From: Ramlibacter sp.
GTDB lineage: Bacteria; Pseudomonadota; Gammaproteobacteria; Burkholderiales; Burkholderiaceae_C
Length of the DNA: 40,409 nt
Direction of reading: 5' to 3'
Assembly: GCA_028291885.1 (NCBI GenBank)
Contig: JAQGNJ010000328.1
Location: forward strand, 1-40,409
Below the pieces are notes generated by a model. That model did no database searches and had not been told where the DNA came from. It saw nothing but the letters and a program-made list of their open reading frames with translations. Each line of letters starts with the position of its first letter. The first letter of the stretch is position 1. The translations under genes were made by a program, and so were the position numbers. Positions 1-7,706 of the stretch are shown one piece after another.

Positions 1-960
1 CGTGACGGTCGTATAGAGCGACGTGCGCTTGGACAGGTTGTGGACGTAGCCGATCGCCAGCTTGCGCGACTGCGGGTTGTTCGTCGTGCGGGTCACCGCG
101 TCGGTTTTGTAGCCCGAATAGGATGCGCGCAGCAGGTGTGAGCCGACCGGGATCATGATGCCGGCCAGGAAGCCACGTCCGCTCACCGCGCCGCTGCGCT
201 CCCGGTTGACGTAACCGGTCAGAGTGGCGAAGTTGAGGTTCAGCTGCCCACCCAGGCTGTCCTGGCGCACGTCGCCGGCGGCGTACTTGCCACGACTGAG
301 CGTGAGCGCCACGTTGACCGGGCCCTGCTGGTAGCCCACGCGCACGCCCGCGCCGGTGCCGTCGTCATCGGTCGCCGCGCCGGTCTGGTTGTTCTCGCCC
401 AGGTAGTACTGGGCCTGGCCGTAGAAGCCGCCCAGGTCGCGCGGAAGGAAGTAGCCGATGCCGTTGGACGAGCGAACTGCCGTCACGCCGCCGACGGTGG
501 AACTCGCGACCTGCGAACTGCCGGATCCGAGGTTGGCGAAAGGGTCGAAGCGGTTGGTGTTGTAGAACTGCGGCGTGTAATCGCGGCCCAGGCGCAGCTC
601 GCCCCAGTTCCCGGCCAGGCTCACCGTGGAGCGCCGGTTGAACGTCAGCCCCTGCGCGCCGCCCAGGCTGGCGTTGGTGTTCGGCTGGTTGTTGACGTTG
701 ACCGGGTTGCCGCGGCCGTCGTCGTTGTTGACGCCGAACTCCAGCCAGAACGAGGCCGACATGCCGCCGCCCAGGTCTTCCGTTCCCCGGAAGCCGAGTT
801 GCGAGCTGCCCGAGCCCGAATTGAGCAGCTGGGTGCGCTTGGAAAGGCTGCCCTTGCCATAGCCCACGTAGGCATCGACGATGCCGAAGATCGTCACGCT
901 CGATTGCGCGGAGGCGGCGGCGGAGGCAAGAAGAGCCAGCAGAGCAAAAGTTTTTTTCAT
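1..960 (-). CDS. Gram-negative trimeric porin, C-terminus cut by window edge
   Basis: Outer-membrane diffusion channel of the burkholderial (OmpC-like, Porin_4) type. The frame opens at an ATG whose complement is 958-960 and stays open for 320 codons to the first base of the window, so the C-terminal strands are missing. Seen: a signal peptide (MKKTFALLALLASAAASA, about residues 1-18), then the classical mature start QSSVTIFGIVDAYVGYG, and many alternating aromatic/Gly-rich beta-strand segments such as GGGMSASFWLEFGVN and GELRLGRDYTPQFYN. It lies 55 bases after the binding-protein gene on the same strand, so it is probably the last gene of the dioxygenase/ABC-importer unit and the outer-membrane entry route for the same substrate. 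Family identity is firm; substrate is inference from neighbours. Confidence 0.93.
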   Translation of the reverse strand, partial: MKKTFALLALLASAAASAQSSVTIFGIVDAYVGYGKGSLSKRTQLLNSGSGSSQLGFRGTEDLGGGMSASFWLEFGVNNDDGRGNPVNVNNQPNTNASLGGAQGLTFNRRSTVSLAGNWGELRLGRDYTPQFYNTNRFDPFANLGSGSSQVASSTVGGVTAVRSSNGIGYFLPRDLGGFYGQAQYYLGENNQTGAATDDDGTGAGVRVGYQQGPVNVALTLSRGKYAAGDVRQDSLGGQLNLNFATLTGYVNRERSGAVSGRGFLAGIMIPVGSHLLRASYSGYKTDAVTRTTNNPQSRKLAIGYVHNLSKRTSLYTTVT

Positions 961-1015
961 TTCGTGTTCCAGATTGCGTTGAAAGATCGACCGGAGCCGC
1001 TCGTGCGGCGGATGC

Positions 1016-2110
1016 TCAGCGTCCCAGCAGGCCTTTCAGCCAGAGCCTGACCTTCTCGTTGACGTCGACCGTGAAGTCCCAGCCGTGGGTGTCGAAATAC
1101 TTCACGCCGGGGATCGGGATGACTTCGCTGTTCAGGAAGCTTTTCTCGTCGATGTCGTTGCGCGTCGGCGATACGCCCATCGCGCGAGCGAAGGTTTCCT
1201 GCCCTTCCTTCGACGCGATCCAGTTCACGAACACCTTGGCCGCGTTCGGATGCGGCGGGTTGTTCACCATCGCGACCAGGCCCCAGCCCGCGGTGGAGCT
1301 CGGAGGCATGTCCGACAGGCTGTAGATCGCCTTCAGCGGCAGGCCTTCCTTGCGCAGCTTCTCGGTGGGCTCCTCGTCCGCGCTAAAGACGATGCCGTAG
1401 GTTCCGCGGGCGAGCCAGTCCGTCAGCTGGCGCGTGTCGCGCGAGATCGCCGGCTTCTGGTCGATGTACAGGCGCCGCACGAAGTCCTCGCCGACCTGCG
1501 CATAGATCTTTGCCGCCGTGTTGATGCCGGAGCCCGGAACCGTAGGCTCCATGAAGGCGATCTTGCCCTTCCACTTGGGGTCGAGCAGGTCCTTCGACGA
1601 GCGGATCTCTTCCGGCTTGACGATGCTGGTGTTGATGTGGACCAGCGGGGACAGGCTGTCAGAGATGCGCAGCACGTACTGCCCCTCGGGGTCGAGGAAG
1701 TAGGGCTTGCCCAGCTTCCACTTGGAGCCGTCCAGCACCTCGGGCAGCATCAGCACCGGCTTGATCGGATCGATCATCTTCTCGCGGTACAGGATCGTCG
1801 CCATCGACTGCGCCCCTCCCACCATCGCGTCGATCGTGTGGATCTTGGCGCCGCGTTCCGCGCGCAGCTTGGCTGCCACCTCGCTGCTGCGTCCGGCAAG
1901 GTATTCCATCGTGATGCCGTAACGGGCCTTGAAGGCCTCGGGCAGCATCTTGCGCACTTGCGCGTCGGGCGGACCCGTCACGACAACCTTGCCCTCCTTG
2001 CGGGCGGCGGCCAGCGTGTCTTCCCATGCCTTGTTGCTGCCGGGAGCTTGCGCCGAGGCCTGTGTCGCGACCAGCAGCGCGACCAGGACGATTCCAGTCA
2101 ACCTATTCAT
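1016..2110 (-). CDS. ABC transporter periplasmic substrate-binding protein (ferric-iron-type family)
   Basis: 364-residue periplasmic binding protein of the family 1 / FbpA-like class (COG1840 type). Seen: Sec signal peptide of about 20 residues ending ATQASA, then a mature domain starting KAWEDTLAAARKEGKVVVTG, a segment common in this family. The ATG has a strong ribosome binding site (AAGGAGACAGAA). It lies 52 bases downstream of the fused permease, so it completes a three-gene importer. Members of this family carry iron, but many in catabolic clusters of Burkholderiales are thought to bind organic acids; next to a LigB-type dioxygenase and a porin, uptake of an aromatic acid is more likely than iron. 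The ligand is inferred, not visible. Confidence 0.9.
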   Translation of the reverse strand: MNRLTGIVLVALLVATQASAQAPGSNKAWEDTLAAARKEGKVVVTGPPDAQVRKMLPEAFKARYGITMEYLAGRSSEVAAKLRAERGAKIHTIDAMVGGAQSMATILYREKMIDPIKPVLMLPEVLDGSKWKLGKPYFLDPEGQYVLRISDSLSPLVHINTSIVKPEEIRSSKDLLDPKWKGKIAFMEPTVPGSGINTAAKIYAQVGEDFVRRLYIDQKPAISRDTRQLTDWLARGTYGIVFSADEEPTEKLRKEGLPLKAIYSLSDMPPSSTAGWGLVAMVNNPPHPNAAKVFVNWIASKEGQETFARAMGVSPTRNDIDEKSFLNSEVIPIPGVKYFDTHGWDFTVDVNEKVRLWLKGLLGR

Positions 2111-2162
2111 TTCTGTCTCCTTCTTTTCGTTATGAGCTTGGGTGAATTGCCCGACGAGGCGC

Positions 2163-3902
2163 CTACCTCGTCCCTGCCTGCGTCACCTTGAAGCCGAAGC
2201 GCCGGCCCATCAGGACCATGACGCAGATCATTGCGGTGATGAGCAGACCCAGGGCGGCGGCCCGCTCCAGCTCTCCGCTCTGGCTGTACTCCAGCAAGAG
2301 GATGGAAAGCGGGCGGGACTCGGCGTTGTAGAGGAGCACCGGCGTGCTGATGCTGGACAGCGAAGTGCCGAAGTTCAGCATCCCGACGGTCACGGCGACG
2401 GGCGCGATGATCGGCAGCAGGATGCGGAAGTACGCGTAGCGCCACGAGGCGCCCGCGACGCGCGCGGCCTCCTCGAGGTCCGGACCGAGCTGCATGAAGG
2501 CCGACTTGAACGCCTGCGTGCTGACGGGGCTGTCCTGGATCACCAGTGCGACGATGATCCCCCACACGGTCCCGTACAGCACGGAGCGCAGCGGCGTCGC
2601 CAGGAAGATCCAGAGCAGGCCCAGGCTCATGAGGATGCCCGGAACAACCCAGGGCAGCCAGGCCAGGAACTCCAGCATCGGCCGGCTGCGCATCGGCCGG
2701 CGCGACGCCAGCAGGTAGCCGATGGAAGAGTAGAGCAGGACCCCGAGCACCGAGGTCGCGACGGCGATGATCAGGCTGTTGCCAAGCGAGCCGAAGAAGA
2801 TCGGGTCGCTGAACAGGTTCTGCCAGTGGGCCCAGGTGAACGGCTGGCTCAGGTTGAAGAAGCCATAGCGCCGCATGAAGGAGCCGAGCACCAGGAACAC
2901 AAGCGGCAACAGCATCATCACCGTGAACCAGGTGGCGATGCAGCCCAACGCAACGTACTTCCACTTGCCCAGCTTCACCAGGTTGGTCGAATAGCCCTGG
3001 CCCGTCACCACGGTGAACTTCTTGTTGCTCTGGAAGTAGGCGCGGTACACCAGCGCCAGGGCTGCCAGCACCAACAGGAAGACGGAGCCCAGCGCCGTCG
3101 CCTCGCCGTAGGCCGGCGGCTCCTGCCGCAGGTAGTCGTAGATGCGTGTGCCGTAGACGTAGATACCCACCGGCGTGCCGAGCAGCAGTTCCACGTTGAA
3201 CGATTCGAGGCCGCGGATGAAGCACAGGATCGCGATCGCGAAGATCATGGGCGACAGCACCGGGAAGGTGACGCGCCACAGCGTCGTGAACGTGCTGGCG
3301 CCCGACACCCGGGACGCCTCTTCCAGCGTCGCACCCATCCGGCGGAACAGCGGCACCAGCATCATGATCTGGAACCAGACGCCGCCGCTGCCCAGATGGA
3401 CCCAGACGATTCCCCAGAAGCTGTATGGATCGAAGGGCCTCTGGATTCCGAACAGCGATGCCGCGAGTGTGTTCAGCAGGCCGAACTGCGGGTCCAGCAG
3501 CAGGATCCATGCGAGCGTGAGCGGGAACTCGGGAACGAAGAAGGCAATCCAGCAGAGGAACTCGACGGTGCGACCCCCGGGCATGTCGGTGCGGGCGATC
3601 AGCCAGGAGATGGTGACGGCCAGCGTCATCGACGGGATCAGCCGGACGACGGAGAGCAAAAAGCTGGTCCACAGCGCGTTCAGCGTGAGCGGGTCCGAGA
3701 AGGCGCGGATCCAGTTCCCGATGCCGTAAGAAGGCTCCTTTCCGGGGGGCATCGTGTTGAAGCTCCCGACCAGGAGGAACAACACGGGCAGCGCCATGCA
3801 GGCGGCGAAGAACAACAGCGCGGCAAGCTCCACGCCCTTGAAGCGGGCCGGCTTCTTGCCTTGCATGAAGGGGGCCTGCAGTTCCTGGATGGTGCTGCTC
3901 AT
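2163..3902 (-). CDS. ABC transporter fused permease (two BPD_transp_1 domains)
   Basis: 579-residue inner-membrane permease made of two homologous halves, as in FbpB/AfuB-like transporters. Seen: two EAA loops that contact the ATPase, EEASRVSGAST (about 194-204) and EEAARVAGASW (about 477-487), each followed by a hydrophobic stretch, with about twelve membrane segments overall. The start is the ATG whose complement is 3900-3902; it overlaps the ATPase stop by four bases (ATGA), the normal arrangement for coupled translation, and gives the N-terminus MSSTIQELQAP. The open frame extends further upstream, but that part is a shadow of the ATPase gene. The partner genes on either side make a complete importer. 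Confidence 0.93.
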   Translation of the reverse strand: MSSTIQELQAPFMQGKKPARFKGVELAALLFFAACMALPVLFLLVGSFNTMPPGKEPSYGIGNWIRAFSDPLTLNALWTSFLLSVVRLIPSMTLAVTISWLIARTDMPGGRTVEFLCWIAFFVPEFPLTLAWILLLDPQFGLLNTLAASLFGIQRPFDPYSFWGIVWVHLGSGGVWFQIMMLVPLFRRMGATLEEASRVSGASTFTTLWRVTFPVLSPMIFAIAILCFIRGLESFNVELLLGTPVGIYVYGTRIYDYLRQEPPAYGEATALGSVFLLVLAALALVYRAYFQSNKKFTVVTGQGYSTNLVKLGKWKYVALGCIATWFTVMMLLPLVFLVLGSFMRRYGFFNLSQPFTWAHWQNLFSDPIFFGSLGNSLIIAVATSVLGVLLYSSIGYLLASRRPMRSRPMLEFLAWLPWVVPGILMSLGLLWIFLATPLRSVLYGTVWGIIVALVIQDSPVSTQAFKSAFMQLGPDLEEAARVAGASWRYAYFRILLPIIAPVAVTVGMLNFGTSLSSISTPVLLYNAESRPLSILLLEYSQSGELERAAALGLLITAMICVMVLMGRRFGFKVTQAGTR

Positions 3903-5005
3903 TGCGCGAGGACGGTGATGCTGGCGGGATCGAACTGGAGCCGGACCGTCGCGCCGACGGCGTACAGGTCGCGCTTGCCGGCCGGCACCTGCAGGCAGCT
4001 GCCCGCGGTGCTGATCGTGTATTCGAGGTGGCTGCCCATGTAGGCGACGCGTCCGACCTGGCCCGTGACCTGATTCGGGCCGCAAGCGGTGGCGGGCAAC
4101 ACGGTGATGTCTTCCGGCCGGCACAGCACCCGCACTTCCTGGCCCTGGCTGAACTCATGGCCCCGGCCCCCGGGCAGCGACAGGCTGCCGCTGTCGCGGA
4201 CCACGACGAAGCCGTCCGCCCCATCCCTGCGCACGGTGCCGCTCACGACGATGGTGCGACCAAGGAAGTCGCTTACGAAGCGGGTCCGCGGATGCTCGTA
4301 CAGCTCGCTGGGTGAGCCGACCTGTTCGACCTGGCCCTTGTTGAGGACGGCGATGCGGTCCGACATCGCCAGTGCTTCGTCCTGGTCGTGGGTGACATAG
4401 ACCACGGCGAGGTTGAGGCGCTTCTGCAGCGCACTCAGCTCCAGCCGCATTTGCTCGCGCAGTTTGACGTCCAGGTTGGAAAGCGGCTCGTCCAGGAGCA
4501 GCACCTTGGGCGTGTGCACGATGGCGCGGGCCAGCGCGACGCGCTGCTGCTGGCCGCCGGACAGCTGAGTGGCTCCGCGCTCTTCCAGGCCCTGCAGGCC
4601 CACGATCTCGACCACTTCGATGACGCGCCTGCGAATCTCGGCGGCCGACACATTGCGCACGCGCAGGGGAAAGGCCACGTTCTCGAACACGCTCAGATGC
4701 GGCCAGATCGCATACGACTGGAACATCATGCCGATCCCGCGCTTGTCCGGCGGAACGAGCACGCCGCGAGCGGGCGCGGCGAGGCATTGTCCGTCCAGCT
4801 CGATCTCGCCACTGTCCGGCTCTTCCAATCCCGCGAGCAGCCTGAGCGTCGTGGTCTTGCCGCACCCGGAGGGGCCAAGCAGAGTGAAGAACTCGCCTCG
4901 CGCCACGCTGAAACTGATCTCGTTCACGATCCTCGTCGTGCCGTAGTCCTTCACCACTTTCGTGAAAGCCAGAATGGGTTTTGTCACCGTGTCCTCGTCA
5001 AGCAT
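3899..5005 (-). CDS. ABC transporter ATP-binding protein (PotA/FbpC-like, with TOBE domain)
   Basis: About 368 residues. Seen: Walker A GPSGCGKTT (about 44-52), signature LSGGQQQRVALARA, Walker B VLLLDEPLSNLD, H-loop YVTHDQDEAL, and a C-terminal beta-rich TOBE region. This layout is that of ferric/spermidine/putrescine-type importer ATPases. The start is uncertain among a TTG at 5011, an ATG at 5005 (chosen) and a GTG at about 4987 preceded by GAGGA. It overlaps the permease start by four bases, and only about 36 bases separate it from the end of the dioxygenase gene, so all are probably cotranscribed from near 6110. Confidence 0.93.
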   Translation of the reverse strand: MLDEDTVTKPILAFTKVVKDYGTTRIVNEISFSVARGEFFTLLGPSGCGKTTTLRLLAGLEEPDSGEIELDGQCLAAPARGVLVPPDKRGIGMMFQSYAIWPHLSVFENVAFPLRVRNVSAAEIRRRVIEVVEIVGLQGLEERGATQLSGGQQQRVALARAIVHTPKVLLLDEPLSNLDVKLREQMRLELSALQKRLNLAVVYVTHDQDEALAMSDRIAVLNKGQVEQVGSPSELYEHPRTRFVSDFLGRTIVVSGTVRRDGADGFVVVRDSGSLSLPGGRGHEFSQGQEVRVLCRPEDITVLPATACGPNQVTGQVGRVAYMGSHLEYTISTAGSCLQVPAGKRDLYAVGATVRLQFDPASITVLAQ

Positions 5006-5041
5006 CTGCAATGGGAAAGTTCTTTCGTCGCACCGCCGGCG

Positions 5042-6049
5042 TCATTGCCACAGGGCGAAGCCCATGCCGGAGCCGGTGCCGGCGTGGGAGCGATAGAAGG
5101 GGACGTAGTCCACGACCTCCATCTGCAGCCCCACCTGGTTCATCGCAGCGGACACCGGGAACCAGTTCTTGATCTCGCCCGAGCCGGACTGCAGCGCGCT
5201 GTTCGGGAGCGAGGCAAGCAAAGTCTCGTCGCGGGACTGCATTGCCCCCAGCACCAGCGCATCCAGTTCCTCATCGACCACGAAGTGGCTCAGGCCGCCC
5301 GATCCGATGAGCGCCACCCGCTCGTCCCCCGGCCAGCTCTCGACCGCCTCGAGGATGGCGCGCCCGACGGCGAGGCTGCGCGCGCTGGTCGGCTGGTTGG
5401 GCGGAAAGAAGGCGTTCAGGAACACCGGGACGCTCGGCGGCGGCCGGTCCCGCATGATCTGCCGGTAGGGGAATCCGAACGCGTGCGGGATGCCGTTCCT
5501 GGAGGGAGAGCCGACGGGCAGGCTGGTCGACGCGGCGACGTCGAAGTCCCTCTCGATCAGACAACTGACCAGGTGTTCGCCGAACTCCGGGGCACCCGGA
5601 TAGAGCAGGGGTTCGGGCGGGCTGTGCCCCAGCTCGGCGATCGCGATGCCGGGCGGCAGCATGCTGCGCTGAGCCTCGGTCCTGGGCGCGTTCAGGATCT
5701 CGGACCCGTAGAAGACGGCCAGCGCGGGATTGTTGTCTTGCAGGAACAGCTCGTTCTGGTCGTTGCCGCAGATGATGGCCAGATCGATCCTGGCCTCCTC
5801 GAACGTTGCCGCCAGGCGCCTGATCGCCGCCTGCGTGCGCTCCAGCGCGGCCTGCTGCGCAGATGGCTGGAGCTGCGACGCGAAGCCCGGCTGGCGCAGC
5901 GCCAGCAGTTCCTCGAAGTCGTAGGTTTTCCCGCGGAAATGCAGCGCCTTGTTCTGGCGGTCCGCGAGGACACGCTGTCCCCATTCGTGCGCGGGGGTGT
6001 TGAGCATGGGTCCGTGCGAGGTGCCGATGCCCAGGACGATCTTTGCCAA
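5042..6049 (-). CDS. LigB-type (class III) extradiol ring-cleavage dioxygenase
   Basis: 335-residue non-haem iron dioxygenase of the LigB/PCA 4,5-dioxygenase beta-subunit superfamily (PF02900), expected to open the ring of a catechol-type acid next to the two hydroxyls. Seen: MAKIVLGIGTSHGPML, where His12 matches the first iron ligand of LigB; GSGGLSHFV, matching the region of the active-site His; and a late SGSGEIKNW with a candidate Glu ligand. No LigA (alpha) gene is nearby, so it resembles single-subunit members (3-O-methylgallate or 2,3-dihydroxyphenylpropionate dioxygenase style). The start is a TTG with an AAGGA site 8 bases upstream; the paralogue at 11600 begins at exactly the equivalent residue with GTG, which supports it. 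First gene of the left minus-strand unit. Confidence 0.9.
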   Translation of the reverse strand: MAKIVLGIGTSHGPMLNTPAHEWGQRVLADRQNKALHFRGKTYDFEELLALRQPGFASQLQPSAQQAALERTQAAIRRLAATFEEARIDLAIICGNDQNELFLQDNNPALAVFYGSEILNAPRTEAQRSMLPPGIAIAELGHSPPEPLLYPGAPEFGEHLVSCLIERDFDVAASTSLPVGSPSRNGIPHAFGFPYRQIMRDRPPPSVPVFLNAFFPPNQPTSARSLAVGRAILEAVESWPGDERVALIGSGGLSHFVVDEELDALVLGAMQSRDETLLASLPNSALQSGSGEIKNWFPVSAAMNQVGLQMEVVDYVPFYRSHAGTGSGMGFALWQ

Positions 6050-6111
6050 GGTGCTTGTCCTTCTCGAGTGTCGCGATGCGCCCGAAGCGGATTCGCAGCG
6101 GCGGAATAATT

Positions 6112-6128
6112 AGTTGTCGAAAACAACT
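6112..6128. promoter_or_regulatory. Inverted repeat AGTTGT-N5-ACAACT, candidate MarR operator
   Basis: Perfect 6+5+6 inverted repeat 63 bases upstream of the LigB-type gene (minus strand). The same half-sites form the palindrome at 9070-9081 in front of the Rieske operon, and the MarR gene lies between the two. On the minus strand the repeat is followed by AATTAT, a possible -10, with only a poor -35 in front. Binding by the neighbouring MarR is inference. Confidence 0.55.
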
Positions 6129-6292
6129 GACTGGCGATGTTACTTGAGCGACGATGGCCGCACAAGCTTCGAAACGCGGGTTTGGCCGCGTGAAGCACAA
6201 GTGTTTTCCCTTAGGGAGAGGGACGTGCGCGCGGCCTCGGGGCTCGCTATGCAGCGCTTGCGCGCAGTGCGAACGCGGAGCGCGTGGCGACC

Positions 6293-6330
6293 GGAAGCGA
6301 AAGGGAAGGAAGCGAAAGGAAAGGAAGCGG
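6293..6330. repeat. 15-bp purine-rich tandem repeat, about 2.5 copies
   Basis: GGAAGCGAAAGG begins at 6293, 6308 and (as GGAAGCG) 6323, a strict 15-base period. It lies just beyond the stop codon of the MarR gene (6337-6339 on the minus strand). No coding meaning is visible. The rest of 6050-6336 holds only the inverted repeat at 6112 and the leader of the dioxygenase gene. Confidence 0.7.
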
Positions 6331-6336
6331 AGAGCG

Positions 6337-6882
6337 CTACGCCGCTGCGTCGGGGGCGCAGGCCTGCGCAGAAATGACCGCCTTCAGGCGCGTCTCGATC
6401 GAGTCCAGCGAGGCGAACAGGAAGCTCAGGCCTTCGGCACGGATGTCCGTCGTGATCGCGGCCTGCACGGCGGATAACTCCGCCTCGACGCGGCGGTAGA
6501 CGGCCTTGCCGCGCGGGGTCAGGAACAGGTGCATCGTGCGGCCATCCGCGGCGATCGACTTGCGCCGGATCAACTCCAGTTCCAGCAGGCTGGCGACGGC
6601 GCGTGAGACCGCCGATTTGTCCAGCGTGACGAGGCCGGTGAGTTGTTGCGCGGTTGCCGGAGCGATCTTGTACAACGCCCCCAGCACTTTCCACTGGTGA
6701 TTGCTGATGCCGTGTGCGATGAGGATCGGGAGCGTGGCCTTGCCGATGAGGAAGGTGAGCATGGACAGGCGGTAATGCAGGTTCTCCTTCATCGGCCTGC
6801 CCACGGACGCGCCGTGTCCCGATGCCGGCGCGCTCGCCGTCGCGGGCGAAGCGCCCGCTGCTCTCTTCTTTTTGGTTGTCAT
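6337..6882 (-). CDS. MarR-family transcriptional regulator
   Basis: 181-residue winged-helix regulator. Seen: a basic, low-complexity N-terminus (MTTKKKRAAGASPATASAPA, about 1-20), then a MarR core with recognition helix region LVTLDKSAVSRAVASLLELELI and wing RKSIAADGRTMHLFLTPRG, which is highly typical of the family. ATG chosen at complement 6880-6882; an in-frame TTG lies 17 codons upstream but would read through the 8-bp repeats at 6889-6917. MarR proteins next to aromatic catabolic genes usually repress and are released by the pathway substrate or a thioester. The shared half-sites at 6112 and 9070 suggest it controls both flanking minus-strand units. Confidence 0.93.
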   Translation of the reverse strand: MTTKKKRAAGASPATASAPASGHGASVGRPMKENLHYRLSMLTFLIGKATLPILIAHGISNHQWKVLGALYKIAPATAQQLTGLVTLDKSAVSRAVASLLELELIRRKSIAADGRTMHLFLTPRGKAVYRRVEAELSAVQAAITTDIRAEGLSFLFASLDSIETRLKAVISAQACAPDAAA

Positions 6883-6888
6883 CTTTTC

Positions 6889-6917
6889 AGCCACTGAGCC
6901 ACTCAGCCACTTAGCCC
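6889..6917. repeat. 8-bp tandem repeat AGCCACTN, 3.5 copies, in the marR leader
   Basis: AGCCACTG-AGCCACTC-AGCCACTT-AGCCC, starting 7 bases upstream of the MarR ATG. The copies also create a small inverted repeat (CTGAG-CCA-CTCAG). It could be an autoregulatory site, or a slippage-prone leader that changes promoter or ribosome-site spacing; neither is shown. Confidence 0.6.
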
Positions 6918-6982
6918 ATCGCGGGCGTCCCAAGAACCGAGCTTACTCCACGAAGCGCCCGCTCCGGCAGATCCAGGCCGTC

Positions 6983-7702
6983 TCAGCCCTCTTCCCCGAC
7001 CAGCTTGCAGTAGTAGTTCCAGGCCGAGGCCGGGTTGCCCTCGCCGATGTTGTCGAACGAAGCGATGTCTTCGTCGGAGATCGGCTGCGGGTTGCCCAGC
7101 AGGTGGGCGCGGTAGTTGATCTCGGCGACTTCGTTCAGGCGGATCGCCGTCAGCGTCACGTCTTCCACGCTGCTGCCGCAGGTTGTGATGCCATGGCCGC
7201 GCATCATGCAGGCCCGGCCTTTGATCGCGCTCGCCAGTTCCTGGCCGAGTTCGTCGTTGCTGATCAGGACGCTGCGCGGATAGGTGTCCACGCCCTCCAT
7301 CACCAGACGCAAGCCGTTAGGGTCGTAGGCGCCGAACAGCGGCAGCAACGGCTTGTCGCAGATCGTGAACAGCATCACCGTTTCCGGGTGCGCATGCAGC
7401 ACCGCCGAAACGTCCTGCCGGGTCCGGTACAGCCAGGTGTGGATGAACACCTCCTTGGGCACGTGGAGGTCGTCGCGACCGGACAACTTGCTGCCGTCGA
7501 GGCCGACGGTGATGATGTCTTGCGCGCTGGTGTAGCGCAGCCCCGATTCCCCCGGGCCACGGGCCCGGATCAGGATGTTGTCGGTGCCCGGCACGCGGGT
7601 GCTGATGTGGCCGTAGGTGCTCTTCGTCAGCTGCAGCTTGCCGACGATCCGGCAGGCTTTGGCCACACGCTCGCGCAGCGCGCTGAGGTCGTCGTCGGAC
7701 AT
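6983..7702 (-). CDS. Class II aldolase/adducin-fold protein, possible aromatic-acid decarboxylase
   Basis: 239 residues, full length for the family (FucA/AraD fold, PF00596). Seen: the zinc-binding pair H103 and H105 in VLHAHPE, the third His (about 170) in MRGHG, and a candidate catalytic Glu (about 84) in VPKEVFIH. Family members cleave C-C bonds in sugar phosphates or decarboxylate acids; the 3,4-dihydroxyphthalate decarboxylase of actinobacterial phthalate operons is, as far as I recall, of this fold. It starts 4 bases after the Rieske gene ends, so the two are translated as a pair. In this setting decarboxylation of a dihydroxylated aromatic acid is the best guess; an ordinary sugar aldolase is less likely. 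Confidence 0.85.
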   Translation of the reverse strand: MSDDDLSALRERVAKACRIVGKLQLTKSTYGHISTRVPGTDNILIRARGPGESGLRYTSAQDIITVGLDGSKLSGRDDLHVPKEVFIHTWLYRTRQDVSAVLHAHPETVMLFTICDKPLLPLFGAYDPNGLRLVMEGVDTYPRSVLISNDELGQELASAIKGRACMMRGHGITTCGSSVEDVTLTAIRLNEVAEINYRAHLLGNPQPISDEDIASFDNIGEGNPASAWNYYCKLVGEEG

Positions 7703-7706
7703 GGCT

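Noticed and set aside
2142-4043. Long plus-strand open frame (633 codons) opposite the permease.
   Set aside because: Gln/Arg/His-rich, no domain or ribosome site; it is the antisense shadow of a GC-rich gene whose own strand encodes a clear permease.
6293-6330. Possible CRISPR-like array.
   Set aside because: The repeats are 15 bp and directly adjacent with no spacers; a simple tandem repeat.
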